From contig CAZALE010000001.1 in assembly GCA_964486055.1 (NCBI GenBank), positions 62,001 through 126,000 of the forward strand: a stretch of DNA of 64,000 nt. The letters are read 5' to 3'. The notes beneath the pieces were generated by a model. It saw only the letters and a list, made by a program, of their open reading frames with translations, was not told where the DNA came from and did no database searches. Position numbers and translations under genes: made by a program. This stretch comes from J014 sp964486055 (GTDB taxonomy: Bacteria; Acidobacteriota; Blastocatellia; Pyrinomonadales; Pyrinomonadaceae). Positions 37,245-45,705 of the stretch are shown piece by piece. The first letter of the stretch is position 1, and each line of letters begins with the position of its first letter.

Positions 37245-37262
37245 TGAATGAATGACCATTCA
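37245..37262. promoter_or_regulatory. FadR/TetR-type fatty-acid operator candidate
   Basis: TGAATGAATGACCATTCA, an 18-bp imperfect palindrome about 50 bases upstream of etfB. As I recall it, the B. subtilis FadR box is TGAATGAMTANTCATTCA; this site agrees at 15 of the 17 defined positions. The B. subtilis regulon includes etfB-etfA. A TATAAA just 5' (near 37237) could be the -10. Match seen by eye; function inferred. Confidence 0.55.
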
Positions 37263-37312
37263 GTGGCGGTTTGAAAAATGCTTCAGATGTTCTAGAATGT
37301 TGGGTAAGAGTT

Positions 37313-38089
37313 ATGAAAATAGTGGTTTTAATGAAGCAAGTTGCGAATAAAGATGCGGTTTTACGCATCAGAAGTGATGAAAAATGGATAGAAGAGGCTG
37401 ATATTGCTTTTCAGACAAATGAGTCAGATGGATATGCCTTAGAGGAAGCGCTGCGATTGAAAGAAGCTAAAGGTACTGGCGAAGTGATAGTTTGTTCCCT
37501 AGGAGGGCAGTCTGTAAAGACCACCATAAAAGATGCACTCGCTCGCGGAGCCAATCGAGGAATTCATGTAGTAGTAGAAGAAGCTTACAAGCTTTCGCCA
37601 TATCAAATTGCAAAGATGTTAGCTGAGGCTATAAAGGACGAAAAGCCAGACTTGATTTTTGCAGGATTGCAATCGGACGATGCGGGATATGGGCAGACGG
37701 GAGTTATTCTGGCAGAATTATTAAACATACCGCATGCGACTATTGTAATAGAAGTTGATAGATCCAGTGCTGATGGTCATTTGAGAGTTAAGAGGGAGCT
37801 TGAAAGTGGTTGGTATCAATGGTTTAATTACCGTTTACCCGCATTATTCACGATACAATCTGGCATCTCTCAAATCCGTTATGCAGGACTAAAAGGCATA
37901 ATGGAAGCTAAGAAAAAGGAAATCAGAGAAGTCAAACTGGAGATTCCTGAGTTTAAATCAGCTCAAAAAATTCAGAGGATTTATCTTCCGTTGAAAACGA
38001 AGCAAACACAGATTTTAGGCAATGGTGACGCCAAGCGCGGAGCCATCGAATTAGTAGAGAAACTAAGGAATGAAGTGCGTGTCATATGA
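37313..38089 (+). CDS. etfB: Electron transfer flavoprotein, beta subunit
   Basis: 258 residues from ATG 37313; an upstream in-frame start at 37271 adds 14 residues before the conserved MKIVVLMKQVANKD and is unlikely. Carries AMP and forms the FAD heterodimer with EtfA that takes electrons from acyl-CoA dehydrogenases to the quinone pool. Motifs: NESDGYALEEALRLKE and the signature GLQSDDAGYGQTGVILAELL. Overlaps etfA by 4 bases. The palindrome upstream suggests acyl-CoA control. Confidence 0.93.
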   Translation: MKIVVLMKQVANKDAVLRIRSDEKWIEEADIAFQTNESDGYALEEALRLKEAKGTGEVIVCSLGGQSVKTTIKDALARGANRGIHVVVEEAYKLSPYQIAKMLAEAIKDEKPDLIFAGLQSDDAGYGQTGVILAELLNIPHATIVIEVDRSSADGHLRVKRELESGWYQWFNYRLPALFTIQSGISQIRYAGLKGIMEAKKKEIREVKLEIPEFKSAQKIQRIYLPLKTKQTQILGNGDAKRGAIELVEKLRNEVRVI

Positions 38090-39054
38090 TACTGACATTT
38101 ATCGAACATAAGAATGGAATTTTAAACAAAGCTTCATTAGAGGCTATAACGGCCGCACAGACATTGGCCAAGGACTTGGGATTTAAAGTCGCAGCTGTGA
38201 TTCCCTGCGATGACGATAGAGGTTTAGCTACTGAAATTGCTCAATATGATTTAGAGAAAGTCATAGTAGCTAAGAACCCTAAACTTAATGTTTATACTCC
38301 CGATGGTTATGCTGATGCATGGAGTGAGATAATAAAGCGCGAGAATCCGCAATATGTAATAATGACTCACACCTATCAGGTTCGAGATTTCGCACCAAAG
38401 GTAGCGGCTAGATTTGAGCGCGAGGTATTGGCCGATGTTATTCGTTATCGAAAGCAAAGCGATGGATTTATATTTACGCGCAGAATATTTCTAGGCAAAC
38501 TGGATGCTGACGTAGTTTTTCAGGGAGAGGCTCCATATTTTTTAACCTTTCAATCGGGAGCCTTCCGCCCAGACAAAGCTAATAGAGGCGCGGCTCGCAT
38601 AGAGACTGTGGATGTAAATGTCGGGGAGATTAGAATGACTCCTGAGGAACCATTCCAAGAGGCAAAAGCTGCAGTGGATTTGACTAAGTCTGAGATAATA
38701 GTTGCAGTAGGAAGAGGAATAAAATCTCAAGAGAATATAGCTTTAGCTCAGCAATTAGCCGATGTGTTGGGTGCTGATTTAGCTGCTTCGCGTCCAATCT
38801 GTGATGCGGAATGGCTTCCGATAGATAGACAGATTGGTTCCAGTGGTCAGACCGTTGCGCCAAAGCTATATATCGCTTTGGGAATTAGTGGAGCTATTCA
38901 GCACGTGGTAGGAATGAAAAACTCTCAAACCATAGTTGCCATAAATAAAGATCCGGAAGCGCCAATATTCGACATTGCTGATTATGGCATCGTCGGTGAT
39001 TTGTTTGAGGCAGTACCAGTCATGATTGAAGAGATAAAAAAGCTAAAAGGCTAA
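38086..39054 (+). CDS. etfA: Electron transfer flavoprotein, alpha subunit
   Basis: 322 residues. The N-terminal domain resembles EtfB; the C-terminal FAD domain has VAVGRGIKSQENIALAQQLA, ASRPICDAEWLP, QIGSSGQTVAPKLYIALGISGAIQH and NKDPEAPIFDIADYGIVGD, all classic ETF-alpha signatures. Start overlaps the etfB stop (ATGA). No acyl-CoA dehydrogenase or ETF:quinone oxidoreductase is nearby. Confidence 0.95.
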   Translation: MILTFIEHKNGILNKASLEAITAAQTLAKDLGFKVAAVIPCDDDRGLATEIAQYDLEKVIVAKNPKLNVYTPDGYADAWSEIIKRENPQYVIMTHTYQVRDFAPKVAARFEREVLADVIRYRKQSDGFIFTRRIFLGKLDADVVFQGEAPYFLTFQSGAFRPDKANRGAARIETVDVNVGEIRMTPEEPFQEAKAAVDLTKSEIIVAVGRGIKSQENIALAQQLADVLGADLAASRPICDAEWLPIDRQIGSSGQTVAPKLYIALGISGAIQHVVGMKNSQTIVAINKDPEAPIFDIADYGIVGDLFEAVPVMIEEIKKLKG

Positions 39055-39096
39055 CATACACCTGCTAGAGAATAATCGAAAATCAGCCGAATTTCG

Positions 39097-40392
39097 TCAC
39101 TCTATAATACGACTCTTTAGTGCTTCGACGCTACGTATCGATGCCCCGCGTGAGCTTGCCATCAGCTTAAACGCGTTTTCAGCTATTTCATCCCGCATTA
39201 GTTGATCATTTAGAAGTCTCGCAAACACCTCTGCTAAAGCTGCTGGTATTGAGTCTTTTTCTAACTTTGGCAGCTGGATAAGTGCATTGTTTTTCAAAAA
39301 CTCGTTAACTATATCTTGAAAATTCATTGTGTAAAAGCCTGTGACGATTGGCTTTTTAGCGATAGCGGCTTCTAGGATATTCTGGCCGCCATGTGGGATT
39401 AAGCTTCCACCCACGAAAACAATTTTGGCAAGTGGCATGACAGCACGCAGTTCTCCTATACTGTCTAGCAATATCAGCGTAGAGTTTCTATCTGCTGGAG
39501 ATTCTAAGCTGCTTCTTCTAACAAACCAGAAACCACTTAACTTCATTTGTTCCGCAACTGAATCGAAACGTTCGGGATGGCGAGGAGCGATCATCAAGCG
39601 AGGTAATTTACTAAGACCAGAATTCTGAAGCAACCTAAGAGCCTCTATGAGCCATGATTCTTCGGGATCATGGGTGCTAGCAGCAAGAATTAGATTGTTT
39701 TGTTCATCAATACCAAATCTATCAGCGAAGTAGCGGCTTAAATTATGCTCAGTTTCATTTAATGATTGGTCAAATTTTAAATTCCCTGTAGTTATTAAAT
39801 TTTGCTCTTTCACGCCGAGAAGACGGAAGCGTTTTGCATCTGTTTCGCTTTGTGCCATGATTAGGTCTATTTTTCGTAAGATTTTCTTCATCGTACGTTT
39901 TATCAATCTATACCCTCTCACTGATTTTTCCGATAAGCGGGCATTTACGACAAATATCTTTACCCCGTTTTTACTGGCTTCGTTTATCAAGTTGAACCAT
40001 AGCTCAGTTTCCATCAATAAGATAGCCTCTGGTTTGATTCTTTGTAAGGTGCGTCGTACTGAAAATGGAAAGTCCAATGGGAAGTAGAAGAACATATCGG
40101 CTTGATTTTCGAAAAGCTCTCTAGCAAGTTTTTGACCAGTTAAGGTTGTAGTTGAGATTACTAATCTATGATTTGGTAGTTCTTGTATTAATTGGTTTAC
40201 AAGCGGGCGTGCGGCTTGAGTTTCTCCTACTGAGACGCAATGCAGCCAAACTGTTTTTTTATTTGATTTTTTTGGGGTAGGGATGTGACCTAGCCTTTCG
40301 CGCAGTGTGCTCCTATATTCCTTTTGTAGGATAAGCCTTGGGAGTAGAGCCAGGAAACCTATATAGAGTAAAAAGTTATAAAGAAGGAGCAT
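39097..40392 (-). CDS. waaA: 3-deoxy-D-manno-octulosonic acid (KDO) transferase
   Basis: 431 residues, GT30 family, inner-membrane anchored by a hydrophobic N-terminus (LLLYNFLLYIGFLALLP). Adds KDO to lipid A precursor, which shows that the host makes lipopolysaccharide. Motifs: HCVSVGETQAARPLV with the catalytic Glu, TTLTGQKLA, ETELWFNLI, ASTHDPEE and GGSLIPHGGQNILEAA. A hairpin with T-run lies 9 bases upstream of the start, after efp. Confidence 0.94.
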   Translation of the reverse strand: MLLLYNFLLYIGFLALLPRLILQKEYRSTLRERLGHIPTPKKSNKKTVWLHCVSVGETQAARPLVNQLIQELPNHRLVISTTTLTGQKLARELFENQADMFFYFPLDFPFSVRRTLQRIKPEAILLMETELWFNLINEASKNGVKIFVVNARLSEKSVRGYRLIKRTMKKILRKIDLIMAQSETDAKRFRLLGVKEQNLITTGNLKFDQSLNETEHNLSRYFADRFGIDEQNNLILAASTHDPEESWLIEALRLLQNSGLSKLPRLMIAPRHPERFDSVAEQMKLSGFWFVRRSSLESPADRNSTLILLDSIGELRAVMPLAKIVFVGGSLIPHGGQNILEAAIAKKPIVTGFYTMNFQDIVNEFLKNNALIQLPKLEKDSIPAALAEVFARLLNDQLMRDEIAENAFKLMASSRGASIRSVEALKSRIIE

Positions 40393-40400
40393 TGTATGAG

Positions 40401-40433
40401 AAAATTGGGAAAAGCAACAAGTGTGCCTTTCCC
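40401..40433 (-). terminator. Rho-independent terminator after efp
   Basis: On the minus strand a 10-bp stem (GGGAAAGGCA with TGCTTTTCCC, one G-U pair) and 7-base loop is followed by AATTTT. It starts just past the efp stop. T-rich sequence also flanks the other side, so it may work in both directions, and it would reduce read-through into waaA. Confidence 0.6.
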
Positions 40434-40438
40434 GATTT

Positions 40439-40996
40439 TTATTTGACGCGTTCTATGTAGCGGCTTTCATTCGGATTGACTCGAATACGTTCACCTTCTG
40501 TGATAAATGGAGGCACTTGAATTGTCACTCCATTCTCGAGAACTGCAGGTTTATTCGAGTTAGAAACCGTAGCGCCTTTTAAAACAGGTTCTGTGGAAAC
40601 GACTGTTAGTTCAATCGAGGGCGGAAGTTTAATGCCTATGGGCATGTTGTTGTAGAATTCGATCTCCAATTCGAGATTTGGCATGAGCCATTGGGCCGCT
40701 TCACCTAAATCCTCTTCGTTCATTGCGATCTGCTCGTAGGTTTCAGAATCCATAAAATAGTGTAAAGTGCCGTCTGAATATAAATATTGAACCTTTCGTT
40801 GCTCTAAAACCACTTTTTCTATTGGATCGTTTGAGCGGAAGCGATGCTCGAATGAGGTTCCTGTCAGTAAATTTCTAAGTCGTGTTTGAACCATGGCGCG
40901 CAAGTTTCCCGGAGTGTGATGATGAAAATCCATTACCTTGCAGGGAACTCCATCAAAGAGAATCACCATTCCTTTGCGAATATCATTTGCCAGCAT
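40439..40996 (-). CDS. efp: Elongation factor P
   Basis: 185 residues, three-domain EF-P. Relieves ribosome stalling at polyproline. The loop that normally carries the modified Lys34 or Arg32 reads HTPGNLRA, with Asn31 at the tip, so the beta-lysyl or rhamnosyl modification routes cannot act in the usual way. The rest (LTGTSFEHRFRSND, VQYLYSDG, GVTIQVPPFI) is normal. GGAGA lies six bases before the ATG. Confidence 0.94.
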   Translation of the reverse strand: MLANDIRKGMVILFDGVPCKVMDFHHHTPGNLRAMVQTRLRNLLTGTSFEHRFRSNDPIEKVVLEQRKVQYLYSDGTLHYFMDSETYEQIAMNEEDLGEAAQWLMPNLELEIEFYNNMPIGIKLPPSIELTVVSTEPVLKGATVSNSNKPAVLENGVTIQVPPFITEGERIRVNPNESRYIERVK

Positions 40997-41031
40997 ATAT
41001 ATCTCCTATTATTTTGCTTTGTGAAAACTAC

Positions 41032-41061
41032 AGTTTAGCCTGTTTTCATGTAATTTGTCTA
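41032..41061 (-). promoter_or_regulatory. Candidate efp promoter
   Basis: On the minus strand TAGACA (-35, 5/6) and TAAACT (-10, 4/6) are separated by 18 bases, about 36 bases upstream of the efp start. Confidence 0.4.
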
Positions 41062-41102
41062 GTTTGGTTTTTCGCTGAATCTGTGTTTTATGATTGTAGA
41101 GT

Positions 41103-41726
41103 ATGAGTTTTAATTATCCTCCGAAGTTCATAATTGAGTCTTTGAGAGTTTTTGCATTCGTAACAAGTAAGTTACTGTGGCGAATAGAATTTCATGGCCT
41201 TGAGAATATACCTCAAAATTCACAGAGAGCATTTATAATAGTTTCAAATCATCAGACTTATCTCGATCCATTTTGGATTTGTATTCCCATAAAACGAAAG
41301 TTTCGCTTCATGGCTTGGGATAAGGCATTTGATTGGTTTTTAGTGGGACGTTTAATTAAGTACCTTGGTGCATTTCCAGTAAATATAGAGCGAGCAGCTA
41401 AACAGGCTTTTAAGTATGCCCTTGAGGCGATTCGTGACTCAGCAGTTTTGGTGATATTCCCTGAAGGCAGTAGAGAATTGTCAGATGGAAAGTTACTGCC
41501 GTTTAAGCCTGGCGCTGCCAGAATAGCAATAAAAACCAAGACTCCTATTTTACCTGTCACGATTCAAGGAGCTAACAAAGTCTGGGCTAGAGACATGAAA
41601 CTACCCAGATTATGGGGTAAAATTAGGGTTTTTTATCATCCGATAGTAGACGTAGAAGGGCTTTCAGAGGATGATGTTAATACGCTAACCAGCAGGCTTG
41701 AGCAGATAATCGGGAGTAAACTTTGA
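41103..41726 (+). CDS. plsC: 1-acyl-sn-glycerol-3-phosphate acyltransferase
   Basis: 207 residues. Makes phosphatidic acid at the inner membrane. The catalytic HX4D is His50-Asp55 (SNHQTYLDPF); FPEGSRELSDGKLLPFKPGA is the glycerol-phosphate binding block, followed by PILPVTIQGANK. Its stop overlaps the start of the first glycosyltransferase by 4 bases, so it is in an operon with envelope-type genes. Confidence 0.92.
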   Translation: MSFNYPPKFIIESLRVFAFVTSKLLWRIEFHGLENIPQNSQRAFIIVSNHQTYLDPFWICIPIKRKFRFMAWDKAFDWFLVGRLIKYLGAFPVNIERAAKQAFKYALEAIRDSAVLVIFPEGSRELSDGKLLPFKPGAARIAIKTKTPILPVTIQGANKVWARDMKLPRLWGKIRVFYHPIVDVEGLSEDDVNTLTSRLEQIIGSKL

Positions 41727-42856
41727 TGAGAGTGCTACAGCTCATAGGTAGTTTTAATCGCGGCGGTAGTGAAACGCAGGCTGTCCAGCTTGCAAAGTCA
41801 CTGAAAAGCCTACAAGACTGCAAGGTTTTTGTGGCTGCTTTAAATCGAGAGGGAAGTCTTTTATCTGAAATGCAGGAGTTTTCAGATATTCCTGAGTTCA
41901 GGCTCAGTTCCTTTTATGACCTTAACTTTATCCGTCAACTAAGACGATTTGTTGGGTTTCTGAAAGATAACCGAATAGACATAGTACACACACACGATTT
42001 TTATACAAATTTTTTCGGAATGATAGGTGCTAAAATTGCGGGAGTAACCGTAAAAATTGCATCCAAGCGTGAAACTGGGGGCATGAGGTCAGTTGGACAG
42101 GAAAGATTAGAGCGCTTAGCCTTTACCTTAGCTGATTCAGTCTTGGTGAACTCAGAAGCAGTAAAGAATTATCTATTGGCAAGCAAAGTTCCGGTTGAGA
42201 AAATAACGGTCGTATATAATGGCGTTGATATTTCCAAATTTTCAAATCATGAGGATAAATCAATTGAAATAATGAAACATTTGAATTTGCCATCTGAGGA
42301 TAACATAAGATTTATTGTGATTACGGCTAATTTTCGCCATAAAGTTAAAAATCAAATTATGCTATTGAGAGCTGCGAAAAGGCTATTAGAAGATTTTCCG
42401 ACTTTGCATTTTATATTTTTGGGAGAGGGCGAATTGCTGCAAGAAGCTATGAGGATTGCCGCAGAGCTAGGGGTATCAAAAAATACGCATTTTTTGGGTA
42501 GATGCTCAAACGTGCCTGAAATACTTGCGATAGCTGATATTTGTGTTCTGACTTCTTTACATGAGGGTTTTCCGAATGCAGTGTTAGAATACATGGCAGC
42601 GGGTAAACCTGTTGTTGCCACTAATGTGGGTGGAGTAGCTGAGGCTGTGGTTGAGGGGATGACAGGTTTTTTAGTTGACCCGAACGACGATCAAACTTTT
42701 GTAAGTAGGATTGAATACTTACTGAGGAATCCACAAAAGGCAAGGGAGATGGGAAGATTGGGCAGGTCAATCATTTCCGATAGATTCTCAATTCAAGCTC
42801 AGATCGAGAGAGTAATTCAGCTTTATCGGCATTTACTGGATAAAAAGAGCTTTTGA
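41723..42856 (+). CDS. Family 4 glycosyltransferase
   Basis: 377 residues, GT-B fold. N-terminal GSFNRGGSETQAVQLAKSL (acceptor domain), linker VVYNGVDISKF, and the C-terminal nucleotide-sugar block SLHEGFPNAVLEYMAAGKPV with the EX7E glutamates. Probably builds an exopolysaccharide or envelope glycan; donor and acceptor cannot be told. Second gene of plsC-GT4-GT4. Confidence 0.9.
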   Translation: MMRVLQLIGSFNRGGSETQAVQLAKSLKSLQDCKVFVAALNREGSLLSEMQEFSDIPEFRLSSFYDLNFIRQLRRFVGFLKDNRIDIVHTHDFYTNFFGMIGAKIAGVTVKIASKRETGGMRSVGQERLERLAFTLADSVLVNSEAVKNYLLASKVPVEKITVVYNGVDISKFSNHEDKSIEIMKHLNLPSEDNIRFIVITANFRHKVKNQIMLLRAAKRLLEDFPTLHFIFLGEGELLQEAMRIAAELGVSKNTHFLGRCSNVPEILAIADICVLTSLHEGFPNAVLEYMAAGKPVVATNVGGVAEAVVEGMTGFLVDPNDDQTFVSRIEYLLRNPQKAREMGRLGRSIISDRFSIQAQIERVIQLYRHLLDKKSF

Positions 42857-42872
42857 ATAGATTTAGTTTGAA

Positions 42873-43946
42873 ATGGAAAGGAAAATAAAGATTCTGGTTG
42901 TTGCTCCGTCGATGCGTAATTTTGGCGGACAATCACTTCAAGCAGAAAATCTAATACGCGCTTTCATAAATCACGATGGCTTTCAGCTCGAGCTTCTGGA
43001 GAACGATCCCGAAAGCATTTTTAGCGATATTAAGTATTTGCGGACCATAGTGAAATCCATTAAATTCATCGCTTCGCTGATTAAAAAAGTCGCTAGCGCT
43101 GATGTAGTGCACGTATTTTCCTCAGGAATGAGCGGTTATGTAATTGCAAGCCTTCCTCCGTTATTGATCGCAAAGCTTTTTAACAAACCTGTTTTACTCC
43201 ATTATCACAGTGGCGAATTGGAGGAGCATCTTCGAAAATGGAAATTAACAGCATTACCGACAATGAAGCTCTTTGATGAAATAGTTGTCCCATCTGAATA
43301 TTTAGCGCAGATTCTCACAAAATATGGCTTGAGGGCTAAAATGATTCCTAACTTCATACACGAAGAGCGTTTTAGGTTCCGATTTAGAAATCCATTAAGA
43401 CCCGTCTTTCTCTCTAATCGAAACTTTCATGAGCATTACAACGTGGCTGATGTTTTAAAAGCCTTTAGGATAATATCAGACGAATTTCCAGATGCTAAGA
43501 TTTATGTCGCTGGCTATGGACCGCAGGAAAATGATTTGAAAGCTTTAGCTGCTAACTTGAAACTGACTTCTGTTGAATTTGTAGGCAAATGCACTAACGA
43601 GCAAATGGCTGAGTACTACGATAAGGCGGATATTTTTTTAAATACTTCGCTAGTGGATAATATGCCACTTTCTCTTATAGAAGCCTTTTTCTGTGGATTG
43701 CCTGTTATTTCATACGCTACTGGTGGAATAAATTGTCTAATAAAAGACGGAGAGAATGGATTGTTGGTTGAGGTGGGAAATTACAAAGAGATAGCTGAGA
43801 GAGCTATATGGCTTCTCAGAAATCAAGCTATGGCGGATAAAATAATTGGCGAGGCGAAAAAGAAGGCTATGAATTATACGGCTTCCATGGTTAGGTCTAA
43901 ATGGATAGAGGTTTATCAGAGTTTAATAGCACATCCGACAGCTTGA
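42873..43946 (+). CDS. Family 4 glycosyltransferase
   Basis: 357 residues, GT-B fold related to its neighbour but diverged. RNFGGQSLQAENLIRAF at the N-terminus, MIPNFIHEERF linker and LVDNMPLSLIEAFFCGLPVI as the EX7E region. The gene starts 17 bases after the previous glycosyltransferase; its last 31 bases overlap the 3' end of pyrD on the other strand. Confidence 0.88.
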   Translation: MERKIKILVVAPSMRNFGGQSLQAENLIRAFINHDGFQLELLENDPESIFSDIKYLRTIVKSIKFIASLIKKVASADVVHVFSSGMSGYVIASLPPLLIAKLFNKPVLLHYHSGELEEHLRKWKLTALPTMKLFDEIVVPSEYLAQILTKYGLRAKMIPNFIHEERFRFRFRNPLRPVFLSNRNFHEHYNVADVLKAFRIISDEFPDAKIYVAGYGPQENDLKALAANLKLTSVEFVGKCTNEQMAEYYDKADIFLNTSLVDNMPLSLIEAFFCGLPVISYATGGINCLIKDGENGLLVEVGNYKEIAERAIWLLRNQAMADKIIGEAKKKAMNYTASMVRSKWIEVYQSLIAHPTA

Positions 43947-45013
43947 TCTAGTGAAGAAAAACCATTTTGTTTTAGTAATTTCAGCAATCCGCTATTGATT
44001 TTGTAAGCGATCCCCGGTCCTTCATAAATAAATCCAGTATAGACCTGCAGTAGAGATGCTCCAGCACAGATTTTTTCAAAAGCATCTTCAGCGGAAAAGA
44101 TTCCGCCTACTCCTATGATCGGTATTTTCCCTTTAGACAGTTGATAAACTTTAGCTATTACATCAGTTGAGAGTTTTGCTAATGGTTTTCCGCTTAGACC
44201 TCCGTTCCCGATTTTACGTATAATCTCAGAGTTTGTCACAAGGTTTGTCCTTTGAATAGTCGTATTTGTTGCAATTAATCCATCTATGGAGACACTCAAA
44301 CAGCTGTTTACGATGGCCTCTATCTCATCATCGAGTAAGTCAGGAGCTATTTTAGCCAATAACGGAACTTTATTTTTATTTTCTGCTTTGAGTGCTTTCA
44401 GTAAAGCTGTTAATCTATCGGCTTTTTGTAAGGCTCTGAGATTCGGTGTGTTTGGGCTTGAGACATTTATTGTGACGTAATCAGCAAAACTGTTAATCTC
44501 TTTAAAGGTCATGACATAGTTTTCGATGGCCTTATCTTCGTCAATATCTCTATTTTTACCGATATTGATTCCTAAGACACAAGGTAACTTACCGAGCATT
44601 TTTAATCTACTGGCTATTTTCTCGACGCCTTCGTTATTAAAACCTAGCCGGTTTATCAGCGCTTTATCTGCAGGGAGCCTAAAAAGTCTTGGTTTCTCAT
44701 TACCTTGCTGAGGTTTGTAGGTTACGGTTCCGATTTCTATAAATCCAAATCCTAGAGCTAAGAGTTGTGGTATCACCTTGCCATTTTTATCAAATCCCGC
44801 TGCCACACCTACGGGATTTTTAAATTTAAGACCAAATCTCTCGATACTACCAAAACCGTGTTCACTAAAATCGATTGTTAATCTTTTGCCAATCATTTTT
44901 CTGATTGGATCAGAGGCTAACATCAACCTAAGCGATGCAACTCCAGCTTCATGTGCCATTTCGGGTGGTAGGGCGAATAGAATCGGTCGCAGGATACCTC
45001 TGTAAAGCCACAT
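43916..45013 (-). CDS. pyrD: Dihydroorotate dehydrogenase (quinone)
   Basis: 365 residues from ATG 45013 (MWLYRGILRPILFALPPE, the usual class 2 start); an in-frame ATG at 45037 adds 8 residues. Membrane-associated FMN enzyme oxidising dihydroorotate with quinone. Motifs: NPVGVAAGFDKNG, GFGFIEIGTVT, the class 2 catalytic Ser region TINVSSPNTPNLR, GGLSGKPL and IIGVGGIFSAEDAF. Divergent from pyrR and the rest of the pyrimidine operon, overlapping a glycosyltransferase end by 31 bases. Confidence 0.95.
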   Translation of the reverse strand: MWLYRGILRPILFALPPEMAHEAGVASLRLMLASDPIRKMIGKRLTIDFSEHGFGSIERFGLKFKNPVGVAAGFDKNGKVIPQLLALGFGFIEIGTVTYKPQQGNEKPRLFRLPADKALINRLGFNNEGVEKIASRLKMLGKLPCVLGINIGKNRDIDEDKAIENYVMTFKEINSFADYVTINVSSPNTPNLRALQKADRLTALLKALKAENKNKVPLLAKIAPDLLDDEIEAIVNSCLSVSIDGLIATNTTIQRTNLVTNSEIIRKIGNGGLSGKPLAKLSTDVIAKVYQLSKGKIPIIGVGGIFSAEDAFEKICAGASLLQVYTGFIYEGPGIAYKINSGLLKLLKQNGFSSLDQAVGCAIKL

Positions 45014-45120
45014 ACTGAAAGAGCGATAATAATGCATTGAAGGAGGAAAATAAACTTAACAAAATTTTTTTGCGACTTGTCAATAGAGTCGGCTGTCTGT
45101 TACGATTTGCCATTGAGGAT

Positions 45121-45696
45121 ATGACAGACGAACATGGCTTGATTGAAAAAGCGAGAATAATGGATGCAGCTCGAATAAATCGTGCTTTATCTAGGTTAGC
45201 ATCTGAGATAGTTGAGGAAAATCAGGGAGTGCATGGTCTATATCTCGTAGGCATAAGACGCAGAGGTTGGCCGTTAGCTCAGAGGATAGCGAAAAAGATA
45301 GAAGAGATAGAAGGCGTGGCGCCGTTTTTAGGAAGTTTGGACATAACGCTATACAGAGATGATCTTTCTATAGTAGGTGCGAGTCCAATAGTTAATCGCA
45401 CTGAGTTGGATGTTGATATAGAAGATAAAAATATCGTTTTAGTTGACGATGTTCTTTACACGGGTAGAACCATCAGGGCGGCATTGGATCAATTAATGGA
45501 TTTTGGTCGGCCTAAAAAGGTAAGATTGGCTGTGCTGATAGATAGAGGGCGAGAGCATCGAGAGCTACCTATCCAGGCAGATTTTATAGGTAAAGTTGTA
45601 CCAACAAAACGTAGTGAAATAATAAAAGTGATGCTGAAAGAATTCGATGATGAGGAAGGCGTAGGAATATTTGTTCGCGCCGGTGAAGAAGCCTGA
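45121..45696 (+). CDS. pyrR: Bifunctional PyrR regulator / uracil phosphoribosyltransferase
   Basis: 191 residues from ATG 45121 (MTDEHGLIEKARIMDA), though the nearest GAGG is only 2 bases away; a TTG start at 45037 would give 28 extra residues not typical of PyrR. The PRPP loop VLVDDVLYTGRTIRAA and GIRRRGWPLAQRI are diagnostic. PyrR binds pyr leader RNA in response to UMP in many bacteria; I find no clear PyrR-binding hairpin in the short upstream gap. A weak TTGTCA-N18-TACGAT (45077-45106) could be its promoter. Confidence 0.93.
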   Translation: MTDEHGLIEKARIMDAARINRALSRLASEIVEENQGVHGLYLVGIRRRGWPLAQRIAKKIEEIEGVAPFLGSLDITLYRDDLSIVGASPIVNRTELDVDIEDKNIVLVDDVLYTGRTIRAALDQLMDFGRPKKVRLAVLIDRGREHRELPIQADFIGKVVPTKRSEIIKVMLKEFDDEEGVGIFVRAGEEA

Positions 45697-45705
45697 AACT
45701 AAGGC

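Noticed and set aside
45014..45120. PyrR-binding attenuator ahead of pyrR
   Set aside because: Region is too short and no anti-antiterminator/terminator pair could be found; only a weak promoter-like pair.
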